Shown: piece after piece, positions 35,215 to 47,259 of the stretch
How the letters are laid out: each line of letters opens with the position of its first letter
Position numbering within the stretch: the first letter of the stretch is position 1
From: Misgurnus anguillicaudatus
Lineage: Eukaryota; Chordata; Actinopteri; Cypriniformes; Cobitidae
Assembly (NCBI RefSeq): GCF_027580225.2
Contig: NW_027395276.1
Location: forward strand, 5,214,501-5,278,500
Direction: 5' to 3'
DNA: 64,000 nt
Notes under the pieces: generated by a model
The model's database searches: none
What the model was told of the DNA's origin: nothing
The model's input: the letters and a program-made list of their open reading frames with translations, nothing else
Position numbers and translations under genes: made by a program

Positions 35215-35749
35215 GCCCACATAGGTCCCATATGGGTCCCATATTATCATCCAACATAGGCATACATACCTATATGGGACCCACATAGCCAACCCACATG
35301 GGACCCACATAGTCAACCCACATGGGACCCATATATATTGCCCATGTTAAGCCCATGGCCACATGAAACCCATGTTGCCCATATGGGACCCACGTGGGGC
35401 CCACATATCAATGTTAATTAAATGTAAAAAAGAATGCATTTTTATTTAAAATGTTTTATACTGATCAAATAATATCTGTTATATTAGTTGCTCTATTTTT
35501 AAAAGTTACACTTAAACAAAAGTAATTGTAAATGTATATATATGTATTTCAAGCAAAAAAATATTTTGCCCACATAGGTGCCATGAGGGGCCCACATTAT
35601 TATCCCACATGGGCAAACCCATATGGGGCCCACATAGGGAAACCCACAAGGGACCCACATATATTGCCCATGTGAAGCCCATGCCCACATGTAACCCATG
35701 CTGCCCAGATGGGACCCACGTGGGGCCCACATATCAATGTTGGCTGGGA
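35215..35749. repeat. minisatellite-like array of TATGGGACCCACAT motifs
   Basis: At least a dozen copies of CCCATATGGG, GGGACCCACAT and close variants in two blocks (35215-35405 and 35567-35749) separated by an AT-rich spacer. The blocks themselves are imperfect copies of each other: both end GTGGGGCCCACATATCAATGTT. They belong to the split element bounded at 26913 and 35749. Confidence 0.75.
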
Positions 35750-36169
35750 TGAAGAATTGATGTTGAATCAAATCAATATTGGATTGATTCAATCTCTTAC
35801 AATGCACGTGATTTAATAAACACACAGTGATATTTGCTGTGTGGTGAATAACAAGGCCTAACAGTAAATAATAACTAAACAATATCTAAAAAATAGAGAA
35901 ACTCAAAATAAGAGGACAGAATACGACAAGCAAGTTCTGCATAATGCAGTAATGCTGATTAAGCTTCATGTTTCTTTATTGAGATCACGCGCATTGGCTT
36001 GGCTTATGATCGAGCTAAGCTCAGTGCTGGTAAGAAAGATGATAATTATTAAGACATTATTAGGTAATTAAATAGATTTGTAATAATTGTTCATTTATAT
36101 TTAATTCATATTGACTGTTAGGCCTATTTATAAAAAAATATATTTACGTAATAATTTTAGATATATTTA
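35750..36169. other. non-coding stretch, nothing recognised
   Basis: AT-rich; short frames only. Confidence 0.4.
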
Positions 36170-37443
36170 TTTTTATGCAGGGACGTGCACAGACATTTTG
36201 AGGGGCAGGGGCTCAAGTGAAATAAAGGGCACTTCTCATAATTATGTATTTTTTTTTCTTTTTTTTTAAACAAAAAGTATTAACGCAATTCTGACTTCCT
36301 TTTTTAAAAAAATATTTAAAAAGTTAATTATTTTTATCTTCCTCAAACTCACGCAATTGTTTAATTTTCAAAAGATGTCTACAAAATAATCAGTTCACAC
36401 AGACACCATGGTCTCCTTAGTATTCTAGGTTTATAGAGCAGCAAAGGAAGCCATTACACAATGTGCATGTTTTGAAAACATTAAATTACTCAAAATGTAT
36501 TTTTGTCTGATAAGGGCTCAAAATATAAGGTCTGTTTACTAATGTGAGCTTCTGGCATGAGCCTCAGAGCAATCAGATCAAAGCTTAACATTATTATTCA
36601 TGACCCTTTCAAATAGGGCAAAAATAGACCATTTAATTAAAATGACAAATTCTAGGGTTGTAAATAGACATGTAAAAACGTTTCTGGATAATTTTTGCAC
36701 TTAATAAAGCAACATACCTTCTATGTAATTGTCAAAGAACAATTTAACATATTATGACAACACATCCTATGGCACCTTTAATCTTAGGTTTCATATTTAT
36801 TAGGGTTACACATGTCAGAAACAACAAAAATAGATTAGGCCTATTTTATTTGTATTTTATATTTTACTATTTTGTGATGTCAGTGAAAATTCTGACTGGG
36901 CAAGTAAAAAACTAAACCATCAGATTTCTTCCCAATCTACTCCAGCACTCCAGTATAACACATTATACTTATTTAACAGCCATTACAAAAAACGCAAACA
37001 AAATAGCTTACTACTGTAGTTAGCAATTATTTTATTGTTTGTGCTTTATTATTTTATGAGCAGTCTGTTTAAACTACATACACTATACTGTTACAAGTTT
37101 GTAACTCTTCAGGTTAATATGGGATTGCCGTGGAAAACAATGTCCCTGAAACGTTATGTGTAACAACCTGTCCCATATTTAGTGCATAAAACTGTTAATA
37201 TAAGAATGCTTTCTTCCTCACACACTTACCGGTAGCTGCCTGCATAATCATGCACACGATCGCGTCTCATTCGGGCTGAGCTTTGGCGCTTGAAGCGCGA
37301 ATGATGCAGCATGAGTGCAGTGGCATGTTTACCCTTTTGGGGGCCCTATGCAAAGTCCAAGAACCAAGGCCCCCCATGCCCCAGCATTGCCCAAGGTTTT
37401 TCAATTGAATTGCACAACAATAATATTCAGTATATAGAATTAA

Positions 37444-37446
<3 letters not shown>

Positions 37447-37529
<83 letters not shown>
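37447..37529. repeat. (TA)n microsatellite
   Basis: About 80 bp of pure TA repeat inside hAT-like element B, just before a TTAA-type MITE. Confidence 0.95.
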
Positions 37530-37533
<4 letters not shown>

Positions 37534-37560
37534 GGGTTTATTTTGTTTTACACTGCTTAA

Positions 37561-37777
37561 AGGCGGAGTCCACAATGTTTGAAAAACGCGTTGGAAAAGG
37601 AGACGGGCCGACTACCAAAACACACTTATAGCCAATCAAATCAAATCAAATGCCGGGTTGCGTATGTGTGGGGCGGGTCTATCAACAGAAGGTCCAGATT
37701 CTATTGGGGTAGGGGCGTGTTTGTTTAGGTGATTTCAAATATCAACATTTGGCTTTCAAACATCATGGACTCCGCCT
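37561..37777. mobile_element. 217-bp TTAA-type MITE, copy 2
   Basis: Ends AGGCGGAGTCCA...TGGACTCCGCCT with TTAA on both sides (37557-37560 and 37778-37781). It matches copy 1 at 20184-20394 with few substitutions and an extra ATCAA unit. It was inserted inside hAT-like element B. Confidence 0.9.
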
Positions 37778-38962
37778 TTAAATAACACTAAATGGTACAG
37801 CTTGGTATGACACTTTTTTTGACAAATTTTTTGGTTTAAAAAAATTTTCGCGCCCCTCTCAGATTTAACTTTTGCTTGCAAATGTCTTATAGGATGTATT
37901 TAAAACAAATGTAATTAATACTGCAACTTCATTGTCTGACATCTTACTAAAAAAACTAAATGAGGAAAAAGAGGAAGCATTAGATTATGATTCAGACTGC
38001 TCTAACAAACTGAACTAACAAACACCAGCAAACAACATTGTAAGTTGGTTATTGCTTGAATTTATAGATGGGAATCACATAACTCTCATGTTCATATTGC
38101 AAAAACAAACTTACTGTGAGATACAACAAGCATATAGACTAGACATAAACTAAAGATGATATTTTAATGACAATGATGAGATACAGAATATGATTTATGT
38201 ATTTTAGACATGATTTAAACCCCTGCGTGGTGTCTTTATCATGTCTATACCTGTACGAGCGAGCGTGGAACAAAATATGGTTGTCACTGATGAAACCAAA
38301 CCACCAATCACAGGATTAAAGCTCAGAGTCTTTAAAGTAAACTTGACCATCGAGTGAATGTGTGCAGTTACGAGAGCACAGAGAGAGTCGCGCGAGCGCT
38401 CATTCCAGCACTTGTATGGCTGCATTTGTGCGCGCTGAGCAGAGGTGCGCTTTCCTGTAGAGTCTCTCATGAAGTAACCTATATGTGGCCTCGCGAGGAT
38501 GCGCTCAAATATTATTCTGCGTGCATACTTGCACATCTCTCGCTCGCGCGTGCTTTATCCGTGCCTTAGATTTGGGTCTGAATAAACGTAACATACTTTC
38601 GCACACCTTGTGGCCAGCAGGGGGCCCCCCAAGCCAGCGAGGCCCTTCGCAATTGCGTGGTTTGCGTGGTGGGTAAACACGCCACTGCATGAGTGTAGAT
38701 AAACCAATCATAAAGCGAAGTAAGTTAGAGAGGAGGGACTAAGGAAAGGTAAAGCCAATCATATTATTGTGAATTTTGGAGGCGGGACTCATCTGTTAAC
38801 CGTTTGTGTGCCACAAATAGCGATATTTTTCTTTATATAAGAGTTTAAATCTCATTTAAATGATTTCTGAATAAATTCATGTTAAATTAAATAAGCAACA
38901 AGTAAAAAACACAAGAAACAGACAGACATCAGTTGTTATATGAATAAAGATCATATTATTAT

Positions 38963-40994
38963 TAAACGTGAAAAAAAGGGGAATCCAAGGCACTCTTCAT
39001 ATATCAAAAGGTAAAAAGCCTTTATTTAAATATGGCTATAACATTAAAAACATGGCAGTAACCCACGCGTAGCGGCACAGATAGCCTTCTTCAGGGTATA
39101 CTGATCAAACAAACAATCTTCACTTAAAAAGTCAGCTAATCACAAACACCTGAATGACATCACAAAGGTAATGAATTCCCATATGTAAAACATTGCAAGA
39201 AAAGACCACTAGATGGCAATTACACAAGAGTAAAGAAAAAAAAATTACAAAAAGGGACTAAAGTCAATTTCATCATTGAGTCCTGGGTATGTCATAGCCT
39301 GCAAATTATATATATAAAAAGTTTCTCTTTGTAATAGTACTCTTAATCTATCACCACCCCTAATGTTCTTTTTAATTGTCTCTAGACCTTCAACCATTAA
39401 ACCATCTGGGTTGCTATTATGTGCACTGTAAAAGTGTTTGGCCATTGGGTAATCAAAATTTGCCTTTTTAATAGCATTCTTATGTTCTGAAATTCTGTCT
39501 TTAAGACGCCTCTTTGTTCGGCCTATGTAAAAGCAACCACATGTACAAGATAAACGGTAGACTACAAAAGTGGTATTGCAATTAATGAATGATTGTATGT
39601 TATATGTCTTATTAGTTTTAAAATCAATGAACTGTTTACACTCTTTAATGTTTGAACAGTGGTTGCAAAATCCACATTTGTACGTACCCAATATCTCCCT
39701 GTGAAGCCAAGTGGTCTTTTTGCTCACGCTGAGATGACTAGATACTAGTTTGTCTCGAAGAGTAGGGGCCCTCCTAAAACTAATTTTGGGGGGCGCACGA
39801 AAAACTTCTCTAAGGATAGGGTCACTTTTCAATAGATTCCAGTTCGACAAAATTATACGTTTTATTGGATTGGCTAGACTGCTGTATTTAGTAACAAAAT
39901 AAACTTGCTCTTGACCGGATGATTCTTTTTTCTTTTTTCTAAACAGATCTGATCTTAAAGAAGAGTGAGCTTTTTTGTTAGCAGTCTGTACTACCTCTGT
40001 TTTGTAACCCCTCTGTGTAAAACGATTTGTCATAATCTTGGCCTGCTTTTCATACTCTTGATTTTCATCGCAGATACGTCTAAGACGTTGGAATTGGCCA
40101 AACGGTATGTTGTGTTTAAGCCAAACTGGATGGAAGCTATCCGCTCGTAAGATAGTATTTCTATCTGTTTCTTTGCGAAACACTGTGGTATGGAGCTGGC
40201 CATCCTGACCTTTAGAGATGGTTAGGTCTAAGAAGTTGATCATGGTTTTCGAGTATTCCATAGACAGTTTTACATTCCTATCATTATTATTCAAAAAATC
40301 ATAGAACAATAACAATTCATCATAAGAACCAGTCCAAATCAGAAGTACATCGTCAATATATCTCCCCCACCATTTTATCTTATCACTGTAGATATTACCC
40401 TGGATAAAATCCTTCTCCCATAGACCTAAGAAAAGGTTAGCATAATTGGGGGCAAAACATGCCCCCATAGCAGTACCACGTACCTGAATATATAAATGGT
40501 CCTGGAACAGAAATATATTGTTTTTCAATGTCCATTCAGTGAGTTGGATAATGAAATCTGAAGGAGGTGAGGAATCTGTAGGTCTGTTTCTTAAGAAGTA
40601 ACGTAAAGCTTTAAGTCCATCATCATGAGCAATGTTAGTATATAAAGACTCTACATCCATAGTGACTAAAAAAGAGTCATCAGAAACTATCATATCATTT
40701 AAGATCTTTAATACATGAGTGGTGTCCTGTATGTAGGAAGGGAGCTGTTGAGCAAGAGGTTTGATATGAAAGTCTATGAATTGAGAGGCTGGTTCTGTAA
40801 GTGACCCATTGGAAGATATAATAGGCCTCCCCGGAGGAGATTCAAGAGACTTATGCACTTTTGGAAGCATGTAGAATGTAGGTATTCGAGGATGAGCAAC
40901 CAATAGGAAATCATGTTCTTGTTTTGAAATCCATCCGGCCTCCTTGGCGGTGGACAACATTTCCTTTAATCTCTCTTTAGTGCTGTCAATTGGA
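38963..40994 (-). mobile_element. Penelope-like element, minus copy, 5'-truncated
   Basis: Complete 3' part and a 5' end cut at 40994, where a second copy in opposite orientation begins. Its terminal 980 bp (38963-39942) mirror 40995-41974 almost perfectly. The 3' flank carries a CCCTGAAGAAGGC-type motif in reverse near 39095, as GIY-YIG Penelope elements often do. Confidence 0.85.
39245..40960 (-). CDS. Penelope-like reverse transcriptase with GIY-YIG endonuclease, N-terminally truncated
   Basis: 571 codons from the first methionine; the frame stays open upstream to the truncation point at 40994 (PIDSTKERLKEM), so the true start is lost. The reverse transcriptase has FYMLPKVHKS, GRPIISSNGS, TMDVESLYTNI, GTAMGACFAPNYANLFLG and the catalytic YIDDVLL near residue 205. 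The C-terminal part has a CCHH-like zinc linker (CGFCNHCSNIKECKQF) and a GIY-YIG nuclease core (VVYRLSCTCGCFYIGRTKRR, then LKDRISEHK). This order is the Penelope plan: the nuclease nicks the target and the RT primes on it. The frame has no internal stop, so the copy may be young. It lacks the N-terminal RT region, so independent activity is unlikely. Confidence 0.9.
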   Translation of the reverse strand: MLSTAKEAGWISKQEHDFLLVAHPRIPTFYMLPKVHKSLESPPGRPIISSNGSLTEPASQFIDFHIKPLAQQLPSYIQDTTHVLKILNDMIVSDDSFLVTMDVESLYTNIAHDDGLKALRYFLRNRPTDSSPPSDFIIQLTEWTLKNNIFLFQDHLYIQVRGTAMGACFAPNYANLFLGLWEKDFIQGNIYSDKIKWWGRYIDDVLLIWTGSYDELLLFYDFLNNNDRNVKLSMEYSKTMINFLDLTISKGQDGQLHTTVFRKETDRNTILRADSFHPVWLKHNIPFGQFQRLRRICDENQEYEKQAKIMTNRFTQRGYKTEVVQTANKKAHSSLRSDLFRKKKKESSGQEQVYFVTKYSSLANPIKRIILSNWNLLKSDPILREVFRAPPKISFRRAPTLRDKLVSSHLSVSKKTTWLHREILGTYKCGFCNHCSNIKECKQFIDFKTNKTYNIQSFINCNTTFVVYRLSCTCGCFYIGRTKRRLKDRISEHKNAIKKANFDYPMAKHFYSAHNSNPDGLMVEGLETIKKNIRGGDRLRVLLQRETFYIYNLQAMTYPGLNDEIDFSPFL

Positions 40995-41974
40995 TTAGAA
41001 AAAAGAAAAAAGAATCATCCGGTCAAGAGCAAGTTTATTTTGTTACTAAATACAGCAGTCTAGCCAATCCAATAAAACGTATAATTTTGTCGAACTGGAA
41101 TCTATTGAAAAGTGACCCTATCCTTAGAGAAGTTTTTCATGCGCCCCCCAAAATTAGTTTTAGGAGGGCCCCTACTCTTCGAGACAAACTAGTATCTAGT
41201 CATCTCAGCGTGAGCAAAAAGACCACTTGGCTTCACAGGGAGATATTGGGTACGTACAAATGTGGATTTTGCAACCACTGTTCAAACATTAAAGAGTGTA
41301 AACAGTTCATTGATTTTAAAACTAATAAGACATATAACATACAATCATTCATTAATTGCAATACCACTTTTGTAGTCTACCGTTTATCTTGTACATGTGG
41401 TTGCTTTTACATAGGCCGAACAAAGAGGCGTCTTAAAGACAGAATTTCAGAACATAAGAATGCTATTAAAAAGGCAAATTTTGATTACCCAATGGCCAAA
41501 CACTTTTACAGTGCACATAATAGCAACCCAGATGGTTTAATGGTTGAAGGTCTAGAGACAATTAAAAAGAACATTAGGGGTGGTGATAGATTAAGAGTAC
41601 TATTACAAAGAGAAACTTTTTATATATATAATTTGCAGGCTATGACATACCCAGGACTCAATGATGAAATTGACTTTAGTCCCTTTTTGTAATTTTTTTT
41701 TCTTTACTCTTGTGTAATTGCCATCTAGTGGTCTTTTCTTGCAATGTTTTACATATGGGAATTCATTACCTTTGTGATGTCATTCAGGTGTTTGTGATTA
41801 GCTGACTTTTTAAGTGAAGATTGTTTGTTTGATCAGTATACCCTGAAGAAGGCTATCTGTGCCGCTACGCGTGGGTTACTGCCATGTTTTTAATGTTATA
41901 GCCATATTTAAATAAAGGCTTTTTACCTTTTGATATATGAAGAGTGCCTTGGATTCCCCTTTTTTTCACGTTTA
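40995..41974 (+). mobile_element. Penelope-like element, plus copy, heavily 5'-truncated
   Basis: Head-to-head with the minus copy: 40995 pairs with 39942 and 41974 with 38963. I noticed essentially one coding difference (VFHAPPK here, VFRAPPK in the other copy). Inverted partial copies adjoining a longer one are a known Penelope arrangement. Confidence 0.88.
41087..41692 (+). pseudogene. Penelope-like GIY-YIG endonuclease fragment
   Basis: 201 codons equal to the C-terminal third of the minus-copy protein: zinc linker, GIY-YIG core and the ending GLNDEIDFSPFL. It lacks the whole reverse transcriptase because the copy is truncated at 40995, so it is not a complete gene. Confidence 0.85.
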
Positions 41975-42185
41975 GTATACCCTACACCAAAGAGCACCTA
42001 ACTAATTTTTCCCAAACTAAAATTTTTTCAGCTATTTTTGAGCACTTTGGATTTTTTCTGATTTCATCATATTATTATTATTTTTTAAAGCACCCCAGAA
42101 AAAAGGGCACTTTCTCTCCAGGAATAAAAAGGGCAGGTGCTCAAGCCCCCTTTGATGTCTATGTGTGCACGTGCCTATTTTTATG

Positions 42186-42588
42186 TCTCTAATTTTAATG
42201 TTAGCACCAACAAAAAAAAAACATGAATGAAGATGTCACCGGGTGACGATTTGTAGGGGCGGAACCAAAAGTAGGGAAGATGGGTTCCGCCAGACGATGG
42301 TTCCGCACGGAGGACTAACTCCGAACACCGGAATTTCCGGGGTTTCCCCGAAGGCAAATCAAGCCGTATTACGCACAGGTGTGGGCAATGATTGTTGAAG
42401 GGGAGAAACAGAGGATAAAAAGGCCTTTGAAAACTCAAACGGTGTGCTTTTTGGTGTGTTTGATCGCTGCTGTGCAGGTCCGTGTACATGCTGGAAACCG
42501 ATCCCTTGGGGAAGAAAGCGGAAGCTTGTTGACGGTAAAGCTAGAAGGAATAGAGATTGGAGGTGACTGGGTGAGAGAAAACTTACTA
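42186..42588. other. host or old-repeat sequence, GC-richer than surroundings
   Basis: It reads on across the 8-bp duplication into 43825-44023 once hAT-like element C is removed. It has an LTR-like look (GAGGATAAAAAGGCCTTTG) but no identifiable partner. Confidence 0.35.
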
Positions 42589-42596
42589 CATCTACG

Positions 42597-43816
42597 TAGG
42601 GTTGCCAACTTTCTGAAATGGAAATAAGGAACGGGGGGGGGGGGGGGTGTCAGGGTCTGGGGACATGCCCCCACGGAAGAGAATTTTGAAAAAAATTACC
42701 CCTGAAATGTAGCCTGGGTGCCAGCCGATCTTAGCCCCGCCCACCACAATTTGAAAAACGGGGAAGATCTGACTAGAATTGAGTATGACAACGTCAGGCT
42801 ACCTGAAATGAAGACTTCTGGTGAAAATAGTGAAAACTAATTCATAAATTTAGATAAATATGTTTCATACAACTTCTTATGCCTAAATATTTAATGAATA
42901 GCAAAGTATGCCTAATAAGTATACAAGACTGAACCACATAGATGTGAAATATAAAGGCTATCATGATAATTTTGCCAACAATGAACCATGGTTTTGTTAA
43001 GTTTATAATACGCCCTCTTCAAAGACCCCATCACTTTTAAACCTTGAGCTATCTAAATCCATAATTATTTAATAAGAAACCCATCAGAAATGATTGACAC
43101 ATTATGAGGCACGTGGGAGCGGGACACAGAAACAGAGAGAGAGCACACTTTCTTATCAACTATATTTGAGTTTTAAAAATCCACATAATTACATACCATA
43201 TGAGCCTCTGGAGACTACTGACGGACAATGAACCTTGACATTGCTCCATCCTGTGCCTGCAGTCTTTCGCTCATCTTGTGATTATCTCCTCATGCGTGCT
43301 GCTTAATATCACACACTCCGCCGTGACAAACAGAAAAAACGCGACGGCATATGGTACAATTGGCCTTGTATTTATTGTCCCTCACGCATTTCAGCCACGG
43401 GTAGTCATTTTCCCATTTAATTCTATATTTTTGTGCTCCTTTTTATCGCCGGCTGCTCGGATGCAGTCATTTTTACATTTCCCGCTGTTGTCACTTGTCG
43501 TCATCGTTGCTATGATACGTGACATCACAATGACTGAACGACCAATTAAAAGCTGATGGGGCTGCAATGTTAAAATGCTACGCTGATCATAGACAAACAG
43601 ATGGAGAAATTACCGCACCCTCAGGGTTTTCTTATACAAATGACGCGGTCTTCGTTCATGGCTGACATATTATATGTGTCTGTCATGTATTTGCACTGAA
43701 TTAATTTTCATAAAATACGGAACAAACTGCGTTCCGTATCAGTTCAATACGGAACAAGAATTTTATGTGTCAAATACGGGACGATTCCGTATTATACGGA
43801 ACGGTTGCCAACCCTA
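42597..43816. mobile_element. hAT-like non-autonomous element C
   Basis: TAGGGTTGCCAAC at the left is mirrored by GTTGGCAACCCTA (read in reverse) at the right. The 8-mer CATCTACG flanks both sides (42589-42596 and 43817-43824). Inner ends share ACGGAACG/GGAACG words. It includes a short G run at 42634-42647. A 92-codon frame at 43278-43556 has no transposase motif. Confidence 0.88.
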
Positions 43817-44593
43817 CATCTACGTGACGGGATCGAGTAACAGTGGGAGAACAACGGTGTATTGCGGATATACGAACATGTGAGTAACAGTAGAAATCTC
43901 CGCAAGTGTTACGAAAGAAGAATTACTCGAAGTGTGTCGTGAGCGTGCTAAACAGTGACGGCCCTACGGGGGAGAAAAGCGTAGGCGAACCGGGAGCTAG
44001 TATTGAAGTGTAAGCAGGAGAATTCAATTCAATTCAATTCAATTCAATTTTATTTATATAGCGCTTTTCACAATTGGTGATTGTTTCAAAGCAGCTTTAC
44101 ATTAATAGAAGCAGTGGAAAGCACAGAAAAACGACAGATAGCACAACATAATACACGATAGCACAAGCAGCTAAATTTGATGCGGCTATGAATCAACATT
44201 ATAAGCGTGCGTATTGCTAATGTAACGTAAAGAAGAGGGTGCTAAGTTAAGCCCAAGAGGGCTGCCTCCCCGGGTTGAAAAACCCCCTAGGAGAAAAAAA
44301 ACCCCAGGCTCAGCCGGGGAAGTAAAAAAAAGTCATAGGAGGGAAAAACCCTTGGGAGATATATTTATATATACATTGAAACGATTAAGGAAATTAGGCG
44401 GAGGTTAAGCGGGTTCTGCCGGTGGTCGTTGGTCATGCATCAGCTGGGCATCACGTTGAAGGTCTGCCGGTGGGTCAGAGGTGTGCCGACTTTCACATTT
44501 ACCGGAACTGGGTCTGTTTGTCTCATTGTCCTCGGAGAGAAGGACGAGACAAAGAAAAAAAAAAAAAAACCCAATTAGCGTAGGGGCCATTCA

Positions 44594-45115
<522 letters not shown>

Positions 45116-45800
45116 TTGAAGATACAACGTCATCCTAGTGAAAGACTCTGCACAGTTTGGTTTAGGGAGAACGAGAAAAATGCACGGGACGGCGAATGTT
45201 TTGGAAATGGGTGCAGTGACACCCTTTTAAGGACTGAAGTCCCGCCCCCGACTAGTGGGCTTAACACCACAAATCTATACCCATCGTGCTTTATTGAAAT
45301 CCGGACGAGCAAGGGAGTAAAGGGGAGACGGGGACGTGACTGCGCCAGCCATCTCCCTGATGCCTGTCTGGGCTTCACAGTACTCCCCTACTCGACTCAG
45401 AAACCTCAGGAGAAGGGCCGAGCAAGTGATAACATAATGCCATACATAACTTTCAATCACTCCTCTGCGCTTGGCAATTAATGGCCCAATTCGGGGATTT
45501 ATTGGTGTAGTTTTGAAGTTTTGGCCTTGTATTGTGGTTTGTATGTGCACAGAGTAGCGTTTCTTTTCCTTGTATGTAGCCTTTTCTATTTTATACGTGA
45601 CATTTGTTTTTAAAAGTTTATGCCCGGCTCATGATTTGCTGCACATATGTAAACGAGTAAGGAGAGATTAAACATTTTTCTTAAGAATATTAATAGCATT
45701 TACCATGCTTTGAAGTGTTGACGAAAATGAGGATTTAGTTTATTTATTTATTAGGTTGTTCAAGCTATCTATTGTGAGATGAGTACCATTAATAAAACAA

Positions 45801-47259
45801 TTATGTGAATGCCTTGTTAAAGAGAAAAGTTTTAAGTCTAGATTTAAAGGTATCTATTGTGTCTGATTCTCGGACAACGGTTGGCAAATCATTCCAGAGC
45901 TTAGGGGCTAAGTAGGAAAAGGATCTTCCACCTTTAGACACTTTTGATATTTTAGGGATAACTAAGAGACCAGAATTTTGCGAACGCAGTGCACGTGATG
46001 GATTGTATTCTGATAGTAATTCTCTAAGATATGAGGGTGCTAGGCCATTTAAGGCTTTGTGGGTGATAAGTGATATTTTAAATTGTATGCGATAATTAAC
46101 TGGTAGCCAGTGTAAAGATGCCAGAATTGGACTTATGTGGTCATACTTCTTAGATCGAGTAAGCAGTCTTGCAGAAGCGTTTTGAACCAGCTGTAGCTTG
46201 TTTACCTGATTTGCATGGCATCCCCCAAGTAGCGAGTTACAATAGTCTATTCTTGAGGTCATAAAAGCATGGATAAGCTTCTCTGCGTCAGATGTAGACA
46301 GCATGTGGTGAATTTTTGAGATATTTCTAAGATGGAAGAATGCTGTGCGGCAGACGTTGCCAATATGACTATCGAAGGATAAGTTGCTGTCGAACATCAC
46401 ACCTAAGTTCCTAACCGAGGAAGATGGCACCACAGTGCAGCCATCTATGTGCAACTTGTAATCTGACATATTATGTTTGTAGCGATTCGGTTCAATAATA
46501 AGCATCTCTGTCTTATTGGAGTTGAGCTTAAGAAAGTTATGTGCCATCCAGTCACTAACATCGCTAATGCAGTCTGCTAGCTTAGAAAACGTGTGGGTTT
46601 CGCTGGGATGTGAGGAGATGTAAAGCTGGGTATCATCTGCATAGCAGTGAAAACTTATGTTATGTTTCCTGATAATGTCTCCTAGGGGTAACATATATAA
46701 CGAGAACAGGATAGGACCTAAAACTGATCCCTGCGGTACACCATATTTGACCAGGGAGTGATATGACTCTTCCTCATTTACATAAACAAAGTGATAGCGA
46801 TTGGTTAGATACGACCTAAACCAGGCTAACGCCTGACCACTGATACCAACATAGTTTTCTAGTCTATTGAGTAAGATTGTGTGATCTATTGTGTCAAAGG
46901 CTGCACTAAGGTCTAGTAATATAAGGATTGAGATTTCACCACGATCGGATGTTAATAGGAGGTCATTTGTAACTCTAAGCAGCACTGTCTCTGTGCTATG
47001 GTGGGGCCTGAATCCTGATTGGAACTTTTCATACGTACTATTATTTGTCAAGAATGTGCGTAACTGGCTTGCCACTACCTTTTCTAATTTTTTCAAAAGA
47101 AAAGGGAGATTTGAGATTGGTCTAAAGTTATTAAGCTCTCCTTGATCAAGCTGTGGTTTTTTAATCAGCGGTTTAATAACTGCTAGCTTGAAAGCTGTTG
47201 GAATGTATCCTATTTCTAGCGATGAGTTAAAGATTTGTAGTACCGGGTGTACTGACTAT
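45801..47259 (-). CDS. L2-type LINE reverse transcriptase (ORF2 C-terminal part)
   Basis: The frame is open from about 47259 ([14 protein letters not shown]) to 45801. It carries reverse transcriptase motifs in order: [63 protein letters not shown] and the catalytic [11 protein letters not shown], followed by the usual C-terminal part ending FLFNKAFT. No stop lies inside it. The endonuclease half is absent because a Pao LTR starts at the upstream edge and a TAG falls at the junction near 47260. The protein would make the cDNA at a nicked target site; without its N-terminal half it should be inactive. Confidence 0.9.

Larger units (their letters stand above)
26913..35749. mobile_element. older TATGGGACCC-rich element split by a Pao retrotransposon
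   Basis: TCCCAGCCAACATTG at 26913 is mirrored by CAATGTTGGCTGGGA ending at 35749. Next to both ends the same motif appears (GGGGCCCATGTGGGCCCCAT on the left; GGGACCCACGTGGGGCCCAC on the right). I infer one element of about 1.4 kb interrupted by the 7.4-kb Pao insertion, although no target duplication is visible around the Pao LTRs. Confidence 0.55.
37318..38687. mobile_element. hAT-like non-autonomous element B
   Basis: CAGTGGCATGTTTACCC at the left is mirrored by GGGTAAACACGCCACTG at the right. The 8-mer CATGAGTG flanks both sides (37310-37317 and 38688-38695), diagnostic of hAT-type insertion. It contains a TA microsatellite and the second TTAA-type MITE. No transposase is encoded. Confidence 0.9.
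36178..42177. mobile_element. hAT-like non-autonomous element A, carrying nested insertions
   Basis: The left end CAGGGACGTGCACAGACAT and right end ATGTCTATGTGTGCACGTGCCTA are inverted and similar. The 8-mer TTTTTATG lies directly outside both (36170-36177 and 42178-42185), a hAT-type target duplication. Its own sequence is 36178-37309, 38696-38962 and 41975-42177; the rest is a second hAT-like element and a Penelope pair. No transposase frame was seen. Confidence 0.8.

Noticed and set aside
35215..35749. CRISPR-like array in the repeated GGGACCC block
   Set aside because: Repeats are short, irregular and palindromic, spacers are not unique, and the DNA is eukaryotic.
38963..41974. Hammerhead ribozyme in the Penelope ends
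   Set aside because: Penelope elements can carry them, but I found no CTGATGA plus GAAA core in the ends of either copy.
43278..43556. 92-codon frame as a hAT transposase remnant
   Set aside because: No hAT dimerisation or catalytic motif is visible; the element is non-autonomous.
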